A DNA stretch of 64,000 bases from Termitomyces sp. T153. Taxonomy: Eukaryota; Basidiomycota; Agaricomycetes; Agaricales; Lyophyllaceae. Below, in pieces: positions 1 to 12,033 of the stretch. Numbering within the stretch: position 1 is the first letter of the stretch; the number at the start of each line of letters is the position of its first letter. The stretch is taken from assembly GCA_018296165.2 (NCBI GenBank), contig JACKQL020000068.1:1-64000 (forward strand), in the 5' to 3' direction. The notes beneath the pieces were generated by a model that worked only from the letters and a program-made list of their open reading frames with translations, was not told where the DNA came from and searched no databases. The position numbers were made by a program, and so were the translations under genes.

Positions 1-1464
1 AAACATTGGAAGCGAATTCTCTGTGATCCGCATGAGGTCCTTCTGGAACTGTTGAAGACCAGTCGGCACAGGAAATGGCGGAGTCTTTCACGCACGAGTC
101 ATTTCGAACCTGATTCCACACGTGTCATAATTTTTACTCTTGTTTCGGACAGTGACCTATCGGATGAGGGCTATAAAGATCATTCCAATATCGATGGTGA
201 GTTCCTCTTTGGAGTTGTTGCAAACATCTCTGACCATGCCATTTGTAGATTATGATAGTGATGAAGACAACGGCAAAATCACTTCTAATGTGGTCAAGCA
301 CTTGCTTCATATCGATGATGACAGGGACAAATGAACATGACACCAGAGGCTGCCATTCGGACATGAACCAGAACAGTCACTATGCTCATCGTCTTGTGAT
401 GCTTCCACTAGCATTGCAGCATATTTTTAGGGTATGGACATGGCAGACGGGTTTATGGTGGTTGGTTTCTATTCATTAGGGTATAATTGTACACAATTTT
501 GTTGTTGGTACCTGAGGAAAGTGGCATACAAAGAACTATCTAAAACTATTTTGAGTTGTTTGGAGAATACTGATAGTTTTCTGAATATCTTTAGGAGAGT
601 CTTTCGGAGACACCATGACCTAGAGGAATTCCAAAGTCTCATGGAGAAATTGAGGATGGAATCTGTGAGACATGATATCTCTTGTATCTCAAAGGTCTTG
701 GTGTTCTTTTACATCTCTCAGAAGACACGGATGGTCCTAGAGACACCCCCTCCATCTCCATGTTACTGATGTTGATCGTGATTTCCTCTTTTCATGAACA
801 TCTTTGATCATACTTGCATATGTGGTTCAAAAACTGACCTCCCCCCCTGGATGTCGGGCCTGCCGTGCTTGTAACAGTCCATACTCGACAGTCACTAAGC
901 GATAAAAACAATCATAACGGTAAGTAAGTAGCTGTCCGTGGTTATCCCCACATATCCTCAGCATAAAGTCTGGTCCAAGGGTTTGCTTATCAGCGCTACT
1001 TGTGTTCAGCAGAAATGTGGCAGGAAATTAGAATTTCCAAACTTACTCCGGACTGCCCCATAGTCCACAATCACCTCTTCATCTAACGCCAACGCTAAGT
1101 AGAAAGACCACACTCTGAGACTGAAAGTGTTAAGTATCTCGAGCTGCACAGTTGTTTTTTTAGGGTTGCATACCAAGATTGGCAAGTCAGTTTGCATGTA
1201 CATCAACCCTACTTGATTCTGCAGAGCTCACCCTTGCAACCAGAGAATGATTTCCAACAATGTGACAACATACACATACTCGCTGAACCCCCTAATATGC
1301 ATTGTTTTTAATCGGCGTATAGCTCGCCTCCCTACACTGAAGCCACAAATAACTTCTCGTGTCTTACAAATAAACTTCGAAATCATACATTTGATTCGGT
1401 ATGTACATATGACATTTGAGCTTTATAGCAATCGGCCAGTGAACGAGATATGTATTGATACACT
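1..1464. other. Unassigned left end
   Basis: I recognise no gene here. The longest open frame (434-769, plus, 111 codons) has no familiar motif and no convincing partner exons. The CG dinucleotide frequency looks normal, unlike the repeat block after 12 kb. The hairpin-like motif at 848-898 is listed separately. Confidence 0.4.
848..898 (+). repeat. Terminal-like motif, copy A
   Basis: About 50 bp resembling motifs at 50512-50560 (plus) and 11985-12033 (minus). Shared blocks include TGCCGTGC, an AAC near the centre, and CCATACTC followed by ACAGTCA. This copy has the weakest hairpin potential. It ends near CTAA, which would fit the CTRR end of a Helitron, but the next base is G and not the T expected at a Helitron target. 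The element to its left, if any, is not recognised. Confidence 0.5.
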
Positions 1465-2188
1465 TTAGATATTGTATATGGCCAAGACTGTGGTGAATGT
1501 AGAATCGACAATAAGTTTCATAGCACGAGCGGCCGGAAGGACGTTTGGCTGATTGATAGTTGTTTAATCAGCCTTTTTCCATTGCAAGGACTCGATGAAG
1601 GACACACCGATGCAAGACTGATAAACTCATCCATAAAATTATCCGCGGACGTCTTCATTGTTGCGAGGTCTAGTTTGAGAAGGGCAGGTAGATTTCCGAG
1701 AGGAAGAACTGCAAAGGCTGGCTTGCGTATGGCAAGACCTTCTATCGAACGGAGAAAGCTGGGCTCCAGAGCCTGAAGGTGACCAATGATGCTCAGGAAA
1801 TCGGCGTCAGAGAGGTCAGAAGTGATATTCTTGACGCAAAGAACCATTAGGATATGAGGAAAAGCAGAACTATAAATAACTACCGACATTCATGTCATTT
1901 GTAGTATTGGCAATGACATTATTGAGAGCAATGGCAGAGTAGTGAATGGACTAGACCATTTTTGGATAGGAATCAGGAACATAGTTAGATTCCATCTCGA
2001 GAGGTAATGCGTACCATAGCTTGACCAGCTGTGCCACCCCAAATAGGGAAGGCATGCACAGTGGTACTAAAGTTGATCACGGCAGATGCCATTTGGTTGC
2101 TGATGTCTTTTTGAACCTGAGCGATGGAGGTCTCAGCAAACGAGCAAACGGCAAGGGAAGCGAGAACGAAGAGGCTTTTGAAGTTCAT
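1465..2188 (-). CDS. HsbA-like hydrophobic surface-binding secreted protein
   Basis: Predicted small secreted protein of the hydrophobic surface-binding protein A family, which in Aspergillus adsorbs to hydrophobic surfaces and recruits lytic enzymes; the role here is inferred. Four exons on the minus strand keep one frame: 2188-2015, 1950-1888, 1829-1608, 1548-1465 (180 aa). Introns are 64, 58 and 59 bp; two start GTAC or GTGT, and the second starts with a weaker GTCGGT. Residues 1 to about 22 form a signal peptide (hydrophobic FVLASLAVCSFAE). The HsbA helices follow: VHAFPIWGGTAGQAM, SIHYSAIALNNVIANTT, LSDADFLSIIGHLQALEP, then PNVLPAARAMK near the end. Without the last intron the frame would run to 1518 with an atypical basic tail; splicing to exon 4 restores a typical family C-terminus and length. 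Confidence 0.88.
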
Positions 2189-2244
2189 TGTCGGAAGATG
2201 TCAGACGAGTAATTGTGATTATCTGCAACGCAGATTCTGCTCCC

Positions 2245-2250
2245 TTTATA
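2245..2250 (-). promoter_or_regulatory. TATA box of the HsbA-like gene
   Basis: TATAAA on the minus strand, about 57 bp upstream of the ATG at 2188, in the context CATATAAAGGGAG. Position and sequence fit a core promoter with a short leader. Confidence 0.55.
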
Positions 2251-5200
2251 TGAGGCGAGGATATTCGGCCATCACCTGCGATGTGACGTGTACAATCTCT
2301 AGCAGCTCAGAATGTTCGTTGATTCAATGATGAAGTTAAATGTGGACACACAGTCACAGTCATATATACCGAAGTATGGAGAGATTCACTTACAAGCGGA
2401 TCATTATCCCCTTGATTAACTCCAGACTCAATATGTTGGACGCAATGTGGGTGCAACTGTAGTACATGCCGGTGAACTACACACAGAAATGTTCACCATT
2501 CATCGTGAAACATACTTGCCCATAAGACACGAGCATAATTGAGCCGCGGCAATCGAGACACGGAATAGGTAAGACATGACCATATACGGCACATGATGAG
2601 CAATAAGATGAGCGCAGTTTTGAATCTACGACTGTAAGATTTGGTTTGTATGCCTTCAGTAACTATATCAGGGTCCTGGCTGTTTCACGAACCCGCGTCG
2701 GTAATATTATCTCTTGCGGAAGTGACACATTATGGCGATGAAATTTTTTACATCCTTTGCGTCAGCTGTGTGACAGACGGGTTATAGGCACAGGGTCATT
2801 TTCTGTATGCTCCAGATATACGTAGCTCGAGAGAATCAGAGAAGAGCACCCGTCTACCAAACCACCCATTTTAATGTCTGTGTTACGTAGCGTTATTAAA
2901 TAGGTATATGATACCCTTTGTCGGATCGTCATTATAGGTATAAGGGTGGCACCTATTGTATGTTGGATACTTGTCTTGTTAATAAATCTTATATGGTATG
3001 GAAAGTGCCTGGATCTCACGATTACGAGCTGCGCGCGCCGAATGCTGTCATATGGTAATGGATTCCTGATTTCCTGCTGCTCACGTTTCGATAGACAGAT
3101 TGAAGTACCAATATATTCACAAGGTCCGTGGACAAGGCACTATTGAAGTGAGAATTATTGGAATATTTGAAGCAGAAGGAACGAACATGGTGACCTACGA
3201 TTGACGTGGAGATCGAGAGCAGAGGATGGATATGTATGCTGTAGGAGGCACTCGTACTCAAGGATGTATCTTGTTCGCGAAGGTGAGGAATTAGACAAGG
3301 GATCCCTGTAAGGAGGATATGTAAAGGAATACCTAGATGAGCAACGTGCGCATGTTGATTTTCACGAACACGTGATCTGTGAGCGGGCAATAGGGAACAG
3401 TTGATCTACGAGGGTGATGATAAAGGATCCCGAAACCAGCACGCGGTATTTGTCAAACAGATGAATATATTGGTATCAGTCCGAGATTCCCTGGTCTATG
3501 ATATGTCAATGCTCTTCAAACCAGGAAGTAGAGACATGTCCCACCGTGAACGACAGTTCACTACCTGGGTGTGAAGAAGTTCTGTGTTACTAGTCCTGAA
3601 CGCATATGAGCATCGCAGGGTTGTCCGATAATGTGGAGTCTGATGCTTCTATGATAGCCTGAAGTACTGAAAGCTTGAACTAGAGAGCCCTAGACTATTG
3701 ACACATTGTAGACGGCATACACATAATCTCATCTCAGCAAGACTGGCGGAATGTATAGATGTGCAGTCAGATAAGTGCAGGACGAGACTTGGGGAAAATA
3801 ATGATGATGGAGTGAACAGAAGGTTCTCTCGCATTGCTTGGGCGGTTCATGGACGTGATAGCCAAACTTGAATCGTGTCGCTGAGATTGAGGCTTCGCGC
3901 TTGCAAATTACGATAGCAAAGTGACAGATCTGAGTAGCTGAGGGGCAACAATAAGATTCTCATCGATGCGTGTAGACGCAGTAACAGAGAGGTAACAAGG
4001 TGGCGTTGCAGCAAGTCGGGAAGATTTTCAATGACGCATTTGACACGTGAATACAAACACAAGATTGAATTTCAACCTGTTCACGTGCAAAATACTTCTT
4101 CCGAATTCCGCTCAACCAAGATATTCTTGAGTCTAAGTACATCCACGCTCCAGGCCTATCTTGCCAGGTATACTCTGATTTTAGCGGTACTGAGAGCTGT
4201 TCCGCGCTAGCGAAGAGGGGAACCATTCCTTGCCTTTCGACTGTGAGGCCAGGCTACGACGCACAATCTCCGGTTGCAATTGCTGTAACGGTTTGGTGCT
4301 TTCTGGTGAGCGCGATTATAACTGACTCGTATCGTCTGATACTTCATCAGATACTCCATCTCAACCTTGGGCAACTCCCGTCGTGGTTGTCCCTTGACTC
4401 GTCATTCATTGCGCCAACTTAGATTCTTGACCGTACCGTCTTATCCATCTTGGTTACGACCAATCGACAGCCAGTTACGTGGAGTCACTTAGCTTTAAAT
4501 TTAACCAGGACATCCTTGGTGACATTCCCCAGGAGTTCTCCTTCCACGTATTGAAAGCCTTCACATCAAATAGCCCGTGTATTCCTGATTATGGCAGAAA
4601 TTGATATTATGCGCTTTATGTCCAGTCATACATGTACATTACAGGCTATATGGAAACCACGCAGATGATCGCCAAGTCCTGGATCTTCATCTTCGCGAGA
4701 CATCATAGTCGGAATTATTGCCTTCTTTTTTTGTTCTGAGAGGACAGGTACAGAATGTTCATCTCTGAAAATACGATCATGAGTACAGAGAAAATAAGAA
4801 GCGTTAGCGTGGCTTTGGTGTAGAGAGTGGCTGGACAAAGCGTCCCGAGGAGCCATGTTGCAAGAATTCTTCCAGATTTCGTCATTCTAAATCCGATCGC
4901 GATGATAGTGGCTTGTCAGGTGTGGTGTTGGTTGCGTTCCATGTGAAGAGCGCGTGTGCGCCATTCTACGCGCCGGTGATATTCATGAATAGACTGCCAT
5001 AGTTGACGTGAGGGGATCAAGATGTTGTGAGGCGTGCACTATAGAACATGAGCGTCGACGGTCGTATATCCCAGACGGATGCGTGAAGCTGTGGGAAACA
5101 ATTAACATATGCCCAGCCAATCATCAAAAATACTAGCCAAGAGTATAGATGAGAGTACCTGAAATTCATGTCGTTAAAAAACGTATAACCTAAGTGTAAC

Positions 5201-6760
5201 GTCACCATCAAAAAAGAAAGCCGCGGCCACCGTTCGTACATGAGGAAAAGTGACCGTCTACCAGATCTCGCGCCAGCTGAACTTATCCGCCTCGTCATCA
5301 AGCCCGGTGGCACCCGTCTCATGCAACTGAGCAACCAGGTACTCTTTCTCTTCCTAAGTTACGAACCCTCGAGTCCCAACACCTGTTGGCATCTCGTTGA
5401 ACTTGTACTTTGATGAACCTGGGCTTGGGAGCGTAGAGATGGATGTGTAAAACTAAGAAAGAAAAGTCTCAAAGGGAATATTTGTCAGTTTCACTTTCCA
5501 TAGTGTCATGTTGATGAACGTCATTCACAAGCCAGACATAACCTAGCAGGAGGGGGCTCGCCTGCCTTCCAGATAAAAGAATTAAAAGAATCCAACATAG
5601 TGTGAAGGATATATGTATACGTCATCCATTGCCCAGAAACGACTCGGAGTTCATCCAAAAGTCCGATCATTTTCCACCCAACGAGAAGCGGAACCCCTCG
5701 GCCCGTAGCAGGAAACCAAAATGATGATGCGCGGTGGACGCCCGGTTGTAAAGCCAGTCACTTCGGCCGTTGAACCTAGATTTCTTCACGGTCCACATTC
5801 TCCAACTATTCCCGTCCGAGATCCACGTACTATCACGCAAGATGTCAGGTAGATCTTCTCTTTCAATCTCTCATCTGTACACAACATGTCCCTTGGAACT
5901 CTCCGGGACTGGCACCGTAGAATTGTCGAATCCACAGCCATGCTTCAACAGGTGACTTCGTCTGAGATCTTTCAATATTTTTTTGGGAGCGCTCTCATCA
6001 CTTCCACTTTCCAGTCATCCTTTCATCTTCACAAATGGTTCTCCGCAGGCTTTCCAACAGCTGCTACCATGTAGCCATTCAATTTGCTGTCAAAATGACC
6101 GCAGTTCATGATCAGGTATGCGTTGACATTGTAATAAACATTGGTACGCGTAAAGTGGTACTTAGAAGTTTTCACTCAAAGGTATTCTCAATCAAATTTG
6201 AATTCATTAATCCTGAAGTTTAATGACTGAGCTGCGGGGAACAATCTCTGTTACTTCACACGCTCGCGTTTGGAGGGCGGTTGTATCTTAGTAACCATAA
6301 TCAATACCGATCATATATCAATTTCACCTCCTTTGTTCTTTTCATCTCGGGGATAACACAGCAGCAAATATTGGTATGAACATCAATCACAATTGTCTCG
6401 TTGACTGTCCTTGTCCTTTTCCAATATCGTGACAACGAACCACTATGCAGAAGAGGTTAGACAATCTTGGGTGTGAAATGGACACACAGAAGAACTTCTT
6501 CCCATGAGTTATACGGGAATAAGCAGCAAGTATCTCACTGAACTTCGCTGAACTCTATCAAGAAAAAATCCTGTGCATGTCAGACAATTTTGGTAAAGCC
6601 AGTGTTTCATCGTTCTATAAGAAATATCAGGCGCCATCTTTTCAGGATCCATAGATGACCCAGAGGAGTATGAAAGCATTCTATGAGGCGTGGCAAAGGC
6701 CTCACGGTCAGGTCTGAGCTCACTATCAGAAACGAATGCAAATATCGAATGCCAGAGCTC
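2251..6760. other. Gene-poor stretch, nothing firm
   Basis: Many short overlapping frames with stop-rich flanks, and none recognised. A fragment around 5255-5335 (plus) reads like protein (LPDLAPAELIRLVIKPGG) but has no family match and no clear exon boundaries. CG dinucleotides are common, so this is not part of the depleted repeat block. Confidence 0.35.
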
Positions 6761-6769
6761 CATCAAGGA

Positions 6770-7390
6770 TACTTGGTTCTGATCCATGGCATATCAAACC
6801 TTGGACCGATCGATACTATTCAGGTGACATTGTATCCTGGGGTGTTTGCTGTATCGGAATTCTGTCGGTCTGGGAATCTCTTGTCGTAAGACCTATGGTC
6901 AATGTGATACATGCCATCGGCCAGCCCCTGGTACGATCATCCTAAGAGGGGTGCAAATATGGGTGGTACAGTGCTCTTGCTGTCTTGTACATGACAAATC
7001 TGATATAGAATCATTTAATTGGTGACAGGATCGTAAAAGTGTGAAGAATTCTTTTGATAAGGTTTGCTGTTAGATATTTGATTTGTTTTTGACCCATGGT
7101 AGATCGAACCTTAGACCGGGTGCTCAAATATAAGTGTTGTTATATCCCAGAGAGACAAATGTACTTATTGGAAGTCTGTTCGTCTGGAGGTCTCTTGTCG
7201 TAATAGATGTCATCAGCCAGCCCCGTGTATCTTAGGAGGCAATGTATGGGTGGTACAGACTTATAGTGCTCTTGTTGTCCAAATCTTTACCATTCTGATG
7301 GAGTTGACAGGATTGTTCTTTTGACACCCTACCCGTGGTAGATGAAACATATTGTTGGGCAGTGTATATAAATTTGTTGCCGAAATACAG
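6770..7390 (+). repeat. Degenerate direct repeat array
   Basis: At least two diverged copies. One (about 6778-7035) contains CCATGGCATATCAAACCTTG, CTCTTGTCGTAA, TGGGTGGTACAG and GACAGGATCG. The second (about 7092-7320) contains CCATGGTAGATCGAACCTTA, CTCTTGTCGTAA, TGGGTGGTACAG and GACAGGATTG in the same order. A third, truncated start (CCGTGGTAGATGAAACATA) lies at about 7337. The unit is about 240-310 bp. No coding potential is recognised. Confidence 0.7.
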
Positions 7391-7642
7391 TCATGCATCT
7401 GATTCCTTGCACCCGCTGTATACCAAAGTACTCATTATAGATATCTCTGGATTTCTCCCTGTCGCGCAAATGCTCAGAAGAATGGATTCGTGACCATAGA
7501 AAGGAAATGCACTCACGACTTATATCTATATAGTAAACTCACCTCAGAACCTTTTGAAACTCACAGGCTCGTCTGTTATTCTAAGGTGAACTAGAGTCAG
7601 TCATTTTTTTCAACACTACTTAGCGCGCTCTGTTGCAGACAT

Positions 7643-8298
7643 ATGCCAGGAGATTCGCGCAACGTTCACTTCTCAGACGCAGTCGAGCATCATGTTTACA
7701 CACCGGAAGCGCCAACTCCTGATTCTCGTTCAGCTATGTTGAGCAACGAAGAACCCAATCATCACACAGACTATCGTGACGGAATCCACGTCGAGATCAG
7801 GGAACCATCTGTTAGACTCAACCTCGAGGATCATATTGTTCTTGCCGACTACTTCCATGAATCGGTTCTTAATGCTCCCGCCACGTCTCCCTATGTCCCT
7901 GTATTTATAATCAGCTCTCGTTCCTTCCCCTGGACAATCAATATATCACGTCAGGCTGGTGGCGTTTTAACGGTTCGCAATGTACTGGATGGTATCATGA
8001 ATTCCCTTAGAGAGTCTGCAACCAATGAATTGTCCGAGCTACGGCGCAATAACCACCCCCAATTCAATGAAGTTAACAGGCGGAGGGAGAGCCGTCTTGA
8101 GAGGGAAAAATTGGAGGATATCTCAGCTCGTCGGATTGATTGGTTACCTTTAGAGGAACGAGTGTTCTTGGGCCTCTCTTCGGAACAGGGATCAATGCCC
8201 AATGCCACTGAGCGCAGATTGAAGGTCATAATCATCCATTCTATTTGACTCATTTATGTTGACATGTTACTTAGGTCAAGTGGAACCCGAGCGGATGA
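7643..8298 (+). CDS. DUF6699 domain protein
   Basis: Predicted 201-aa protein of the fungal DUF6699 family, abundant in Agaricomycetes and of unknown function. Exon 1 is 7643-8224, a 50-bp intron (GTCATA...TTACTTAG, with TTGAC as likely branch site) covers 8225-8274, and exon 2 is 8275-8298; the join is in phase 0. The N-terminal 55 residues are polar and proline-rich (VHFSDAVEHHVYTPEAPTP). The domain spans about residues 55-195: APATSPYVPVFIIS, SFPWTINIS, GVLTVRNVLDGIMNSLR, a basic linker rich in RRRESRLEREK, then RRIDWLPLEERVFLGLS. Reading through the intron would give an unrelated tail VIIIHSI; splicing gives VKWNPSG, closer to family C-termini. The related-looking gene downstream is on the same strand. 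Confidence 0.85.
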
Positions 8299-9027
8299 AT
8301 TATGTCAATATGTTCCGACACCATCGTCTGTTTTTTTTCAGATTGATTTCTCCTTGATAATTTAAATAAAGAAAAACGTAGCTATTCATTTATTGAAGAT
8401 TATTTAGCTGTCTTTGAAACCCGTACTGAATAACGAAACCAAAGATATATTTGCTTTGTGTCGTTTGAATGTAGTTATTAGTGGTTTGCTCATGATCCCT
8501 AGATGTGGCAGTGTCCATTAGATATATGTGGAACGAGACGGACTAGCAATTGTCGGGCTCAGTGTGTCTATGAAGGATGTCAGGCGTTGCGTTCTTTGCC
8601 TGTGTCCAGTGAAGCTACTTAGGTATGTATGTTCCAGGTTGAGGCTATTTCATGCCTCAGAGGGATCGTGATAATGGAATTAGGCAGATCAGATCAAACG
8701 GGTTTGATAGCGGATTTTGTTGCTAGGATGAGACCATTCAATTGCACAGTAAGTAAGCGGGAAGTGTAGGGTTAGAGAATTCTCCAATTACGATCGGTAC
8801 CATGCCACTGCTGCTACATCTCGTCCGACTTTGTTGTGTTTCCAAGGCACATCAGTAAATCTTGTCTCCAAAGGGAAACCCCGTCTCAGGTCACTGCAGG
8901 CCCATATTAATTTTTGACAATGCCACCGTCAAATTTGAAAATTCTGAGATAAGTCCTTTCACTCATGCCACCTCCTCCCAAAAGCGCGCTAAGCTTGCCT
9001 CGTGATACTTTTCTCTTTACCTTGCAC
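8299..9027 (+). other. Intergenic spacer between the two DUF6699-like genes
   Basis: No gene recognised. It contains AT-rich sequence after the first gene (8320-8400) and the upstream region of the next gene. Confidence 0.5.
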
Positions 9028-9035
9028 TATAAAAA
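9028..9035 (+). promoter_or_regulatory. TATA box upstream of the 9116 gene
   Basis: TATAAAAA, 81-88 bp upstream of the predicted ATG at 9116. An ATG at 9039 gives only two codons before a stop, so it would be skipped or act as a minimal upstream ORF. Confidence 0.55.
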
Positions 9036-9115
9036 CCATGGTTTGACGAGGGAGAGCCACTGTCGAAGCTTGAAAAAATTCCCTTAGACAATTGCAAAAG
9101 CCTCCTCCAACACAT

Positions 9116-10629
9116 ATGGACGGGAATACGCCACGAGCTACTTCAAGAAGTCTGGGGCGGGTTCATCAAGTGATGCGCCCACAAAGTGGGACTGAGGGGC
9201 TTTCAGATCCACCCAGTGCGTCATATGACAAAGAGAGCTAGACATTTTATTGATAACTTTATAGACATTGAAAGTGGTTATCATTACACCTTTCACTTAG
9301 ATTCTGCATGGGGGGCGGGACAGACACATGCTACCAATCATCAAATGATTCCAATGCGTTCCGCAAGTCACTACGGGGAAAATCACGTCCCAGATGTGCA
9401 TGACCAAGTTGTGCACAGCACGATGGCAGCGGCAAGGAACATACAAACAATGGCTCCGATGGCTCCAAGTTGGGCCGGAGTGAGTGGAACAAACTCCCAC
9501 GAGGGTGGCGAGGAAGCTAGGGATGGTTTTGGTGAGTCGAACCCAGAATCTTCTGAGCATTATTACATGAGATCTATAGGTTCCTACGGGAACGGGTCTC
9601 AAGTGAGCGCCGCTGCTAACCAGCATCAGGCTGTCCACAATAACACCCAAAGACGAACAATTCCGGTGGACTTAAGGATCGGTGAATGGCGTACAGGAGC
9701 ACACCCCATCCTGAGCGGTGGCCCTCGGGTTACTTCGATCAACACCAATCTTTCAATGGTCCCAGGCCCTATTGGCAATCTCAACGATCGCTACGCTGGA
9801 TACGACCATCAGGGAATTGGTGTATACAATGCATCCATGCAGACAATGGTCAGAGAACTCGTGAAAGATACTATACGCAAATGCTTACTGTCCTCAGAAC
9901 ACCGAGGACGACACCCCATCGACTCCTCAGAACACCGAGGACGACACCCCATCGACGGGGATCGACTTTCCCATACGCACTGTCCACTCCACCGTACGCA
10001 CTGTCCACTGGGGCCCTACAACCTACATCACGGATTATATTAGCGTGGATGATTCCAACACAGAAAACGATGAACAAACAAGTCGCCGAAATGCTCTCAA
10101 CGAAGTCGTCTATTTCCACACTGGACCGGTTGTGAATAGTGAGGATATGGACGTCAACGAGCAACGAGATCAAGGCAATAGTACCAATATTGTTTTGGCC
10201 AGACCCCATACAAGGTTCACAATGACAACCAGTGGAAGCAATATGGCCCGGAATTACAATAGTTTGGATGCTATACCCAGGAGCGATGTGATACACAGCA
10301 TGATTGAAGTCCTCAGGTACAGGCGGCAAAACGAGACTGATGACGCACAGAACGAGAATCGGTACCTGGATGAAAGGGCTAGACGCATAACATCTCGGGG
10401 TGTCTACTCCTTGTCGTTGCAATTGCCTGACTTTGTCTCCATCAAGATAGTTTCTGGAAACCGCGAGGTGACTATGGGCGATGTCGTCGATGCGTTGATA
10501 GCATATGTGACGGAAGGACACCCACTCGATTCCATTGATATGTCGGCTTGGAATGTCACCTACGATGAAGTTATCAGGTTACTTAGGTTACTTGAAGATG
10601 AGTTCATTTGGGGATTGCTGAATGAATGA
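9116..10629 (+). CDS. Long disordered protein with possible DUF6699-like C-terminus
   Basis: Predicted 471-aa protein of unknown function. Three exons keep one frame: 9116-9215, 9265-9848, 9898-10629, with two 49-bp introns. Intron 1 is GTGCGT...TTGATAACTTTATAG. Intron 2 starts with a weak GTCAGA and ends in CTCAG. Residues 1 to about 350 are low-complexity, rich in N, Q, S, H and G. An 11-residue unit PQNTEDDTPST is duplicated (33-bp DNA repeat, 9892-9957), followed by a 21-bp repeat giving RTVHSTVRTVHWG. The C-terminal segment (SLQLPDFVSIKI, then REVTMGDVVDALIAYV) resembles the core of DUF6699 as seen in the neighbour, but weakly. No catalytic motif is visible. The exon-3 frame opens upstream of any ATG, which supports splicing over a separate downstream gene. 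Confidence 0.6.
9892..10009 (+). repeat. In-frame tandem repeats, 33 bp and 21 bp
   Basis: A 33-bp unit occurs twice head to tail (9892-9924 and 9925-9957), differing at the last base. It is followed by a 15-bp core TACGCACTGTCCACT at 9974 and 9995, a 21-bp period. Both periods are multiples of three. The first unit carries the predicted 3' splice site (TCCTCAG) and the second unit carries an identical one. Confidence 0.9.
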
Positions 10630-11984
10630 AGCGTCAAGGAGAGGATACATGAAACCTCTTGGTGGGGGAAATCGCGGTCGTACGAATCGTTTAACTACCC
10701 CTGCATAATATTACATACCCAACACATCTAAGGATATGATGATATATAGAATAATCAATACAGACCAAGTTGCAATCCATGGAAATTTGAGGGAAGACCC
10801 ATAAGGCACCTCACTTCAGATGGGCGCTATAAGCTGCCCGACTGTATCGTAACACAGCAAATTTTCTGAAAAGAGAAGTACACACATGGTAGACATTCAA
10901 CTCGCAGAAACAACAGGCCTGTGACAGTGAGCATCAGCGTTCTTGGGATGATGTGTCAAGATCATACTGCATCAAAGTTGTGAGATAAGGACAAATATAA
11001 GAACGCAAGAGCGGTAATAGAATGTATGTGGCTTGTAAATGGAGAGAATGCGGCTAATATAGCCGCATGTTCTGCGCTTGAGTGTCCACATGGTGTCTTG
11101 CAAATGTGAAGTGCGGGCATTGACCATCTGCCACGGCCCGACGCCATCATAAAGTTGAAAGAAACGCAGCCGCATCCATGGGAGGGGGTGCATGCTCAAA
11201 TACCTCGAGCTCGAGGCGCATATAATAAGTCTTGCACCGCGCCAGTTTGTCAATTGTTCACTGTCAACACCCTGGGCATATAAGAGGGAGAGGAGTTCGA
11301 AAGTTGAAGGTAAGTGTGCCATAGTTTCAAATGCATATACTGGCAAAAAGGCCTGATTGGTCTCAACGGCAATATTCTCCTGTGACATACGAGACGGATC
11401 AGATAGTCGATGACACGGACATACCAAACACCAAGTCCACTTGCATCTGTCCGCCAAAGTTATGTAGAAAAACCAGACGAACCGGGAATTCAGGCATGCA
11501 GTCCGAGAATGCCAAAAACATACTGCAATGGAGTGGTTAAAATCTCCAATATCCGAGTCTAGAAGAAGTCAGAGCCAAGCGATGGAGGAAAAAAGAATCT
11601 CAGAGAAAGAAGTGAGCCCACTCATAACGCAGAGAAGTAATAGCCATTGAAACTGCTAAACCGGGTCTGAGAGCCTGAACGACAGATAATGAATGCCTCA
11701 GATGCTGTCAGAGAGAAGGAAAGCAACTATATATAGTCATATCTGAATGACAGATCATGAACTATGTGTATGCTATTAGGTACAGGAAGAAAAGATAGAA
11801 ACAAGACTGGTACTCACTGCCTCAGCTGCTGTCAGACAGAAGGAAAGCAACTGAGGAAGGAGTGCCATGTCGATGCATAGCTATGTTCATGATCATGTGA
11901 CCACAAAGTTAATTGACAAATATGTACTATAGGTCCAACAGGAACCAGTCATTAGGAAATACATTGCTCACCTATATCCTAACC
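10630..11984. other. Unassigned spacer with an orphan ORF
   Basis: A minus-strand frame at 10972-11457 (161 codons) reads like protein in its middle (SSRYLSMHPLPWMRLRFFQLYDGVGPW split over adjoining stretches), but I cannot assign a family. It may be an exon of a decayed gene. A diverged short duplication (GCTGTCAGA then GAAGGAAAGCAACT) occurs at about 11701-11728 and 11826-11852. Confidence 0.3.
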
Positions 11985-12033
11985 GTTGAGGATGGGCCGT
12001 TGCGGTGCACAGCAGGTCCAAGGTCTACGTACG
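11985..12033 (-). repeat. Terminal-like hairpin motif, copy B (left edge)
   Basis: Read on the minus strand this matches the motif at 50512-50560 at roughly 40 of 49 positions, including CCGCAACGGCCCAT and CTCAAC. It can fold as GCTGTGC / GCAACGGC with one bulge. It is in inverted orientation relative to the 50.5-kb copy. CG dinucleotides are frequent up to here and nearly absent immediately to the right. Confidence 0.8.

Noticed and set aside
1518..1889. A single 123-codon minus-strand ORF as a separate gene
   Set aside because: It contains exon 3 of the HsbA-like gene; its last codons are intronic and its first codons precede the true splice acceptor.
9186..10043. ORF of 285 codons ending in duplicated SSEHRGRHPID
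   Set aside because: Its end is intron read-through in the wrong frame; splicing at 9849/9897 moves to the frame that stays open to 10629.
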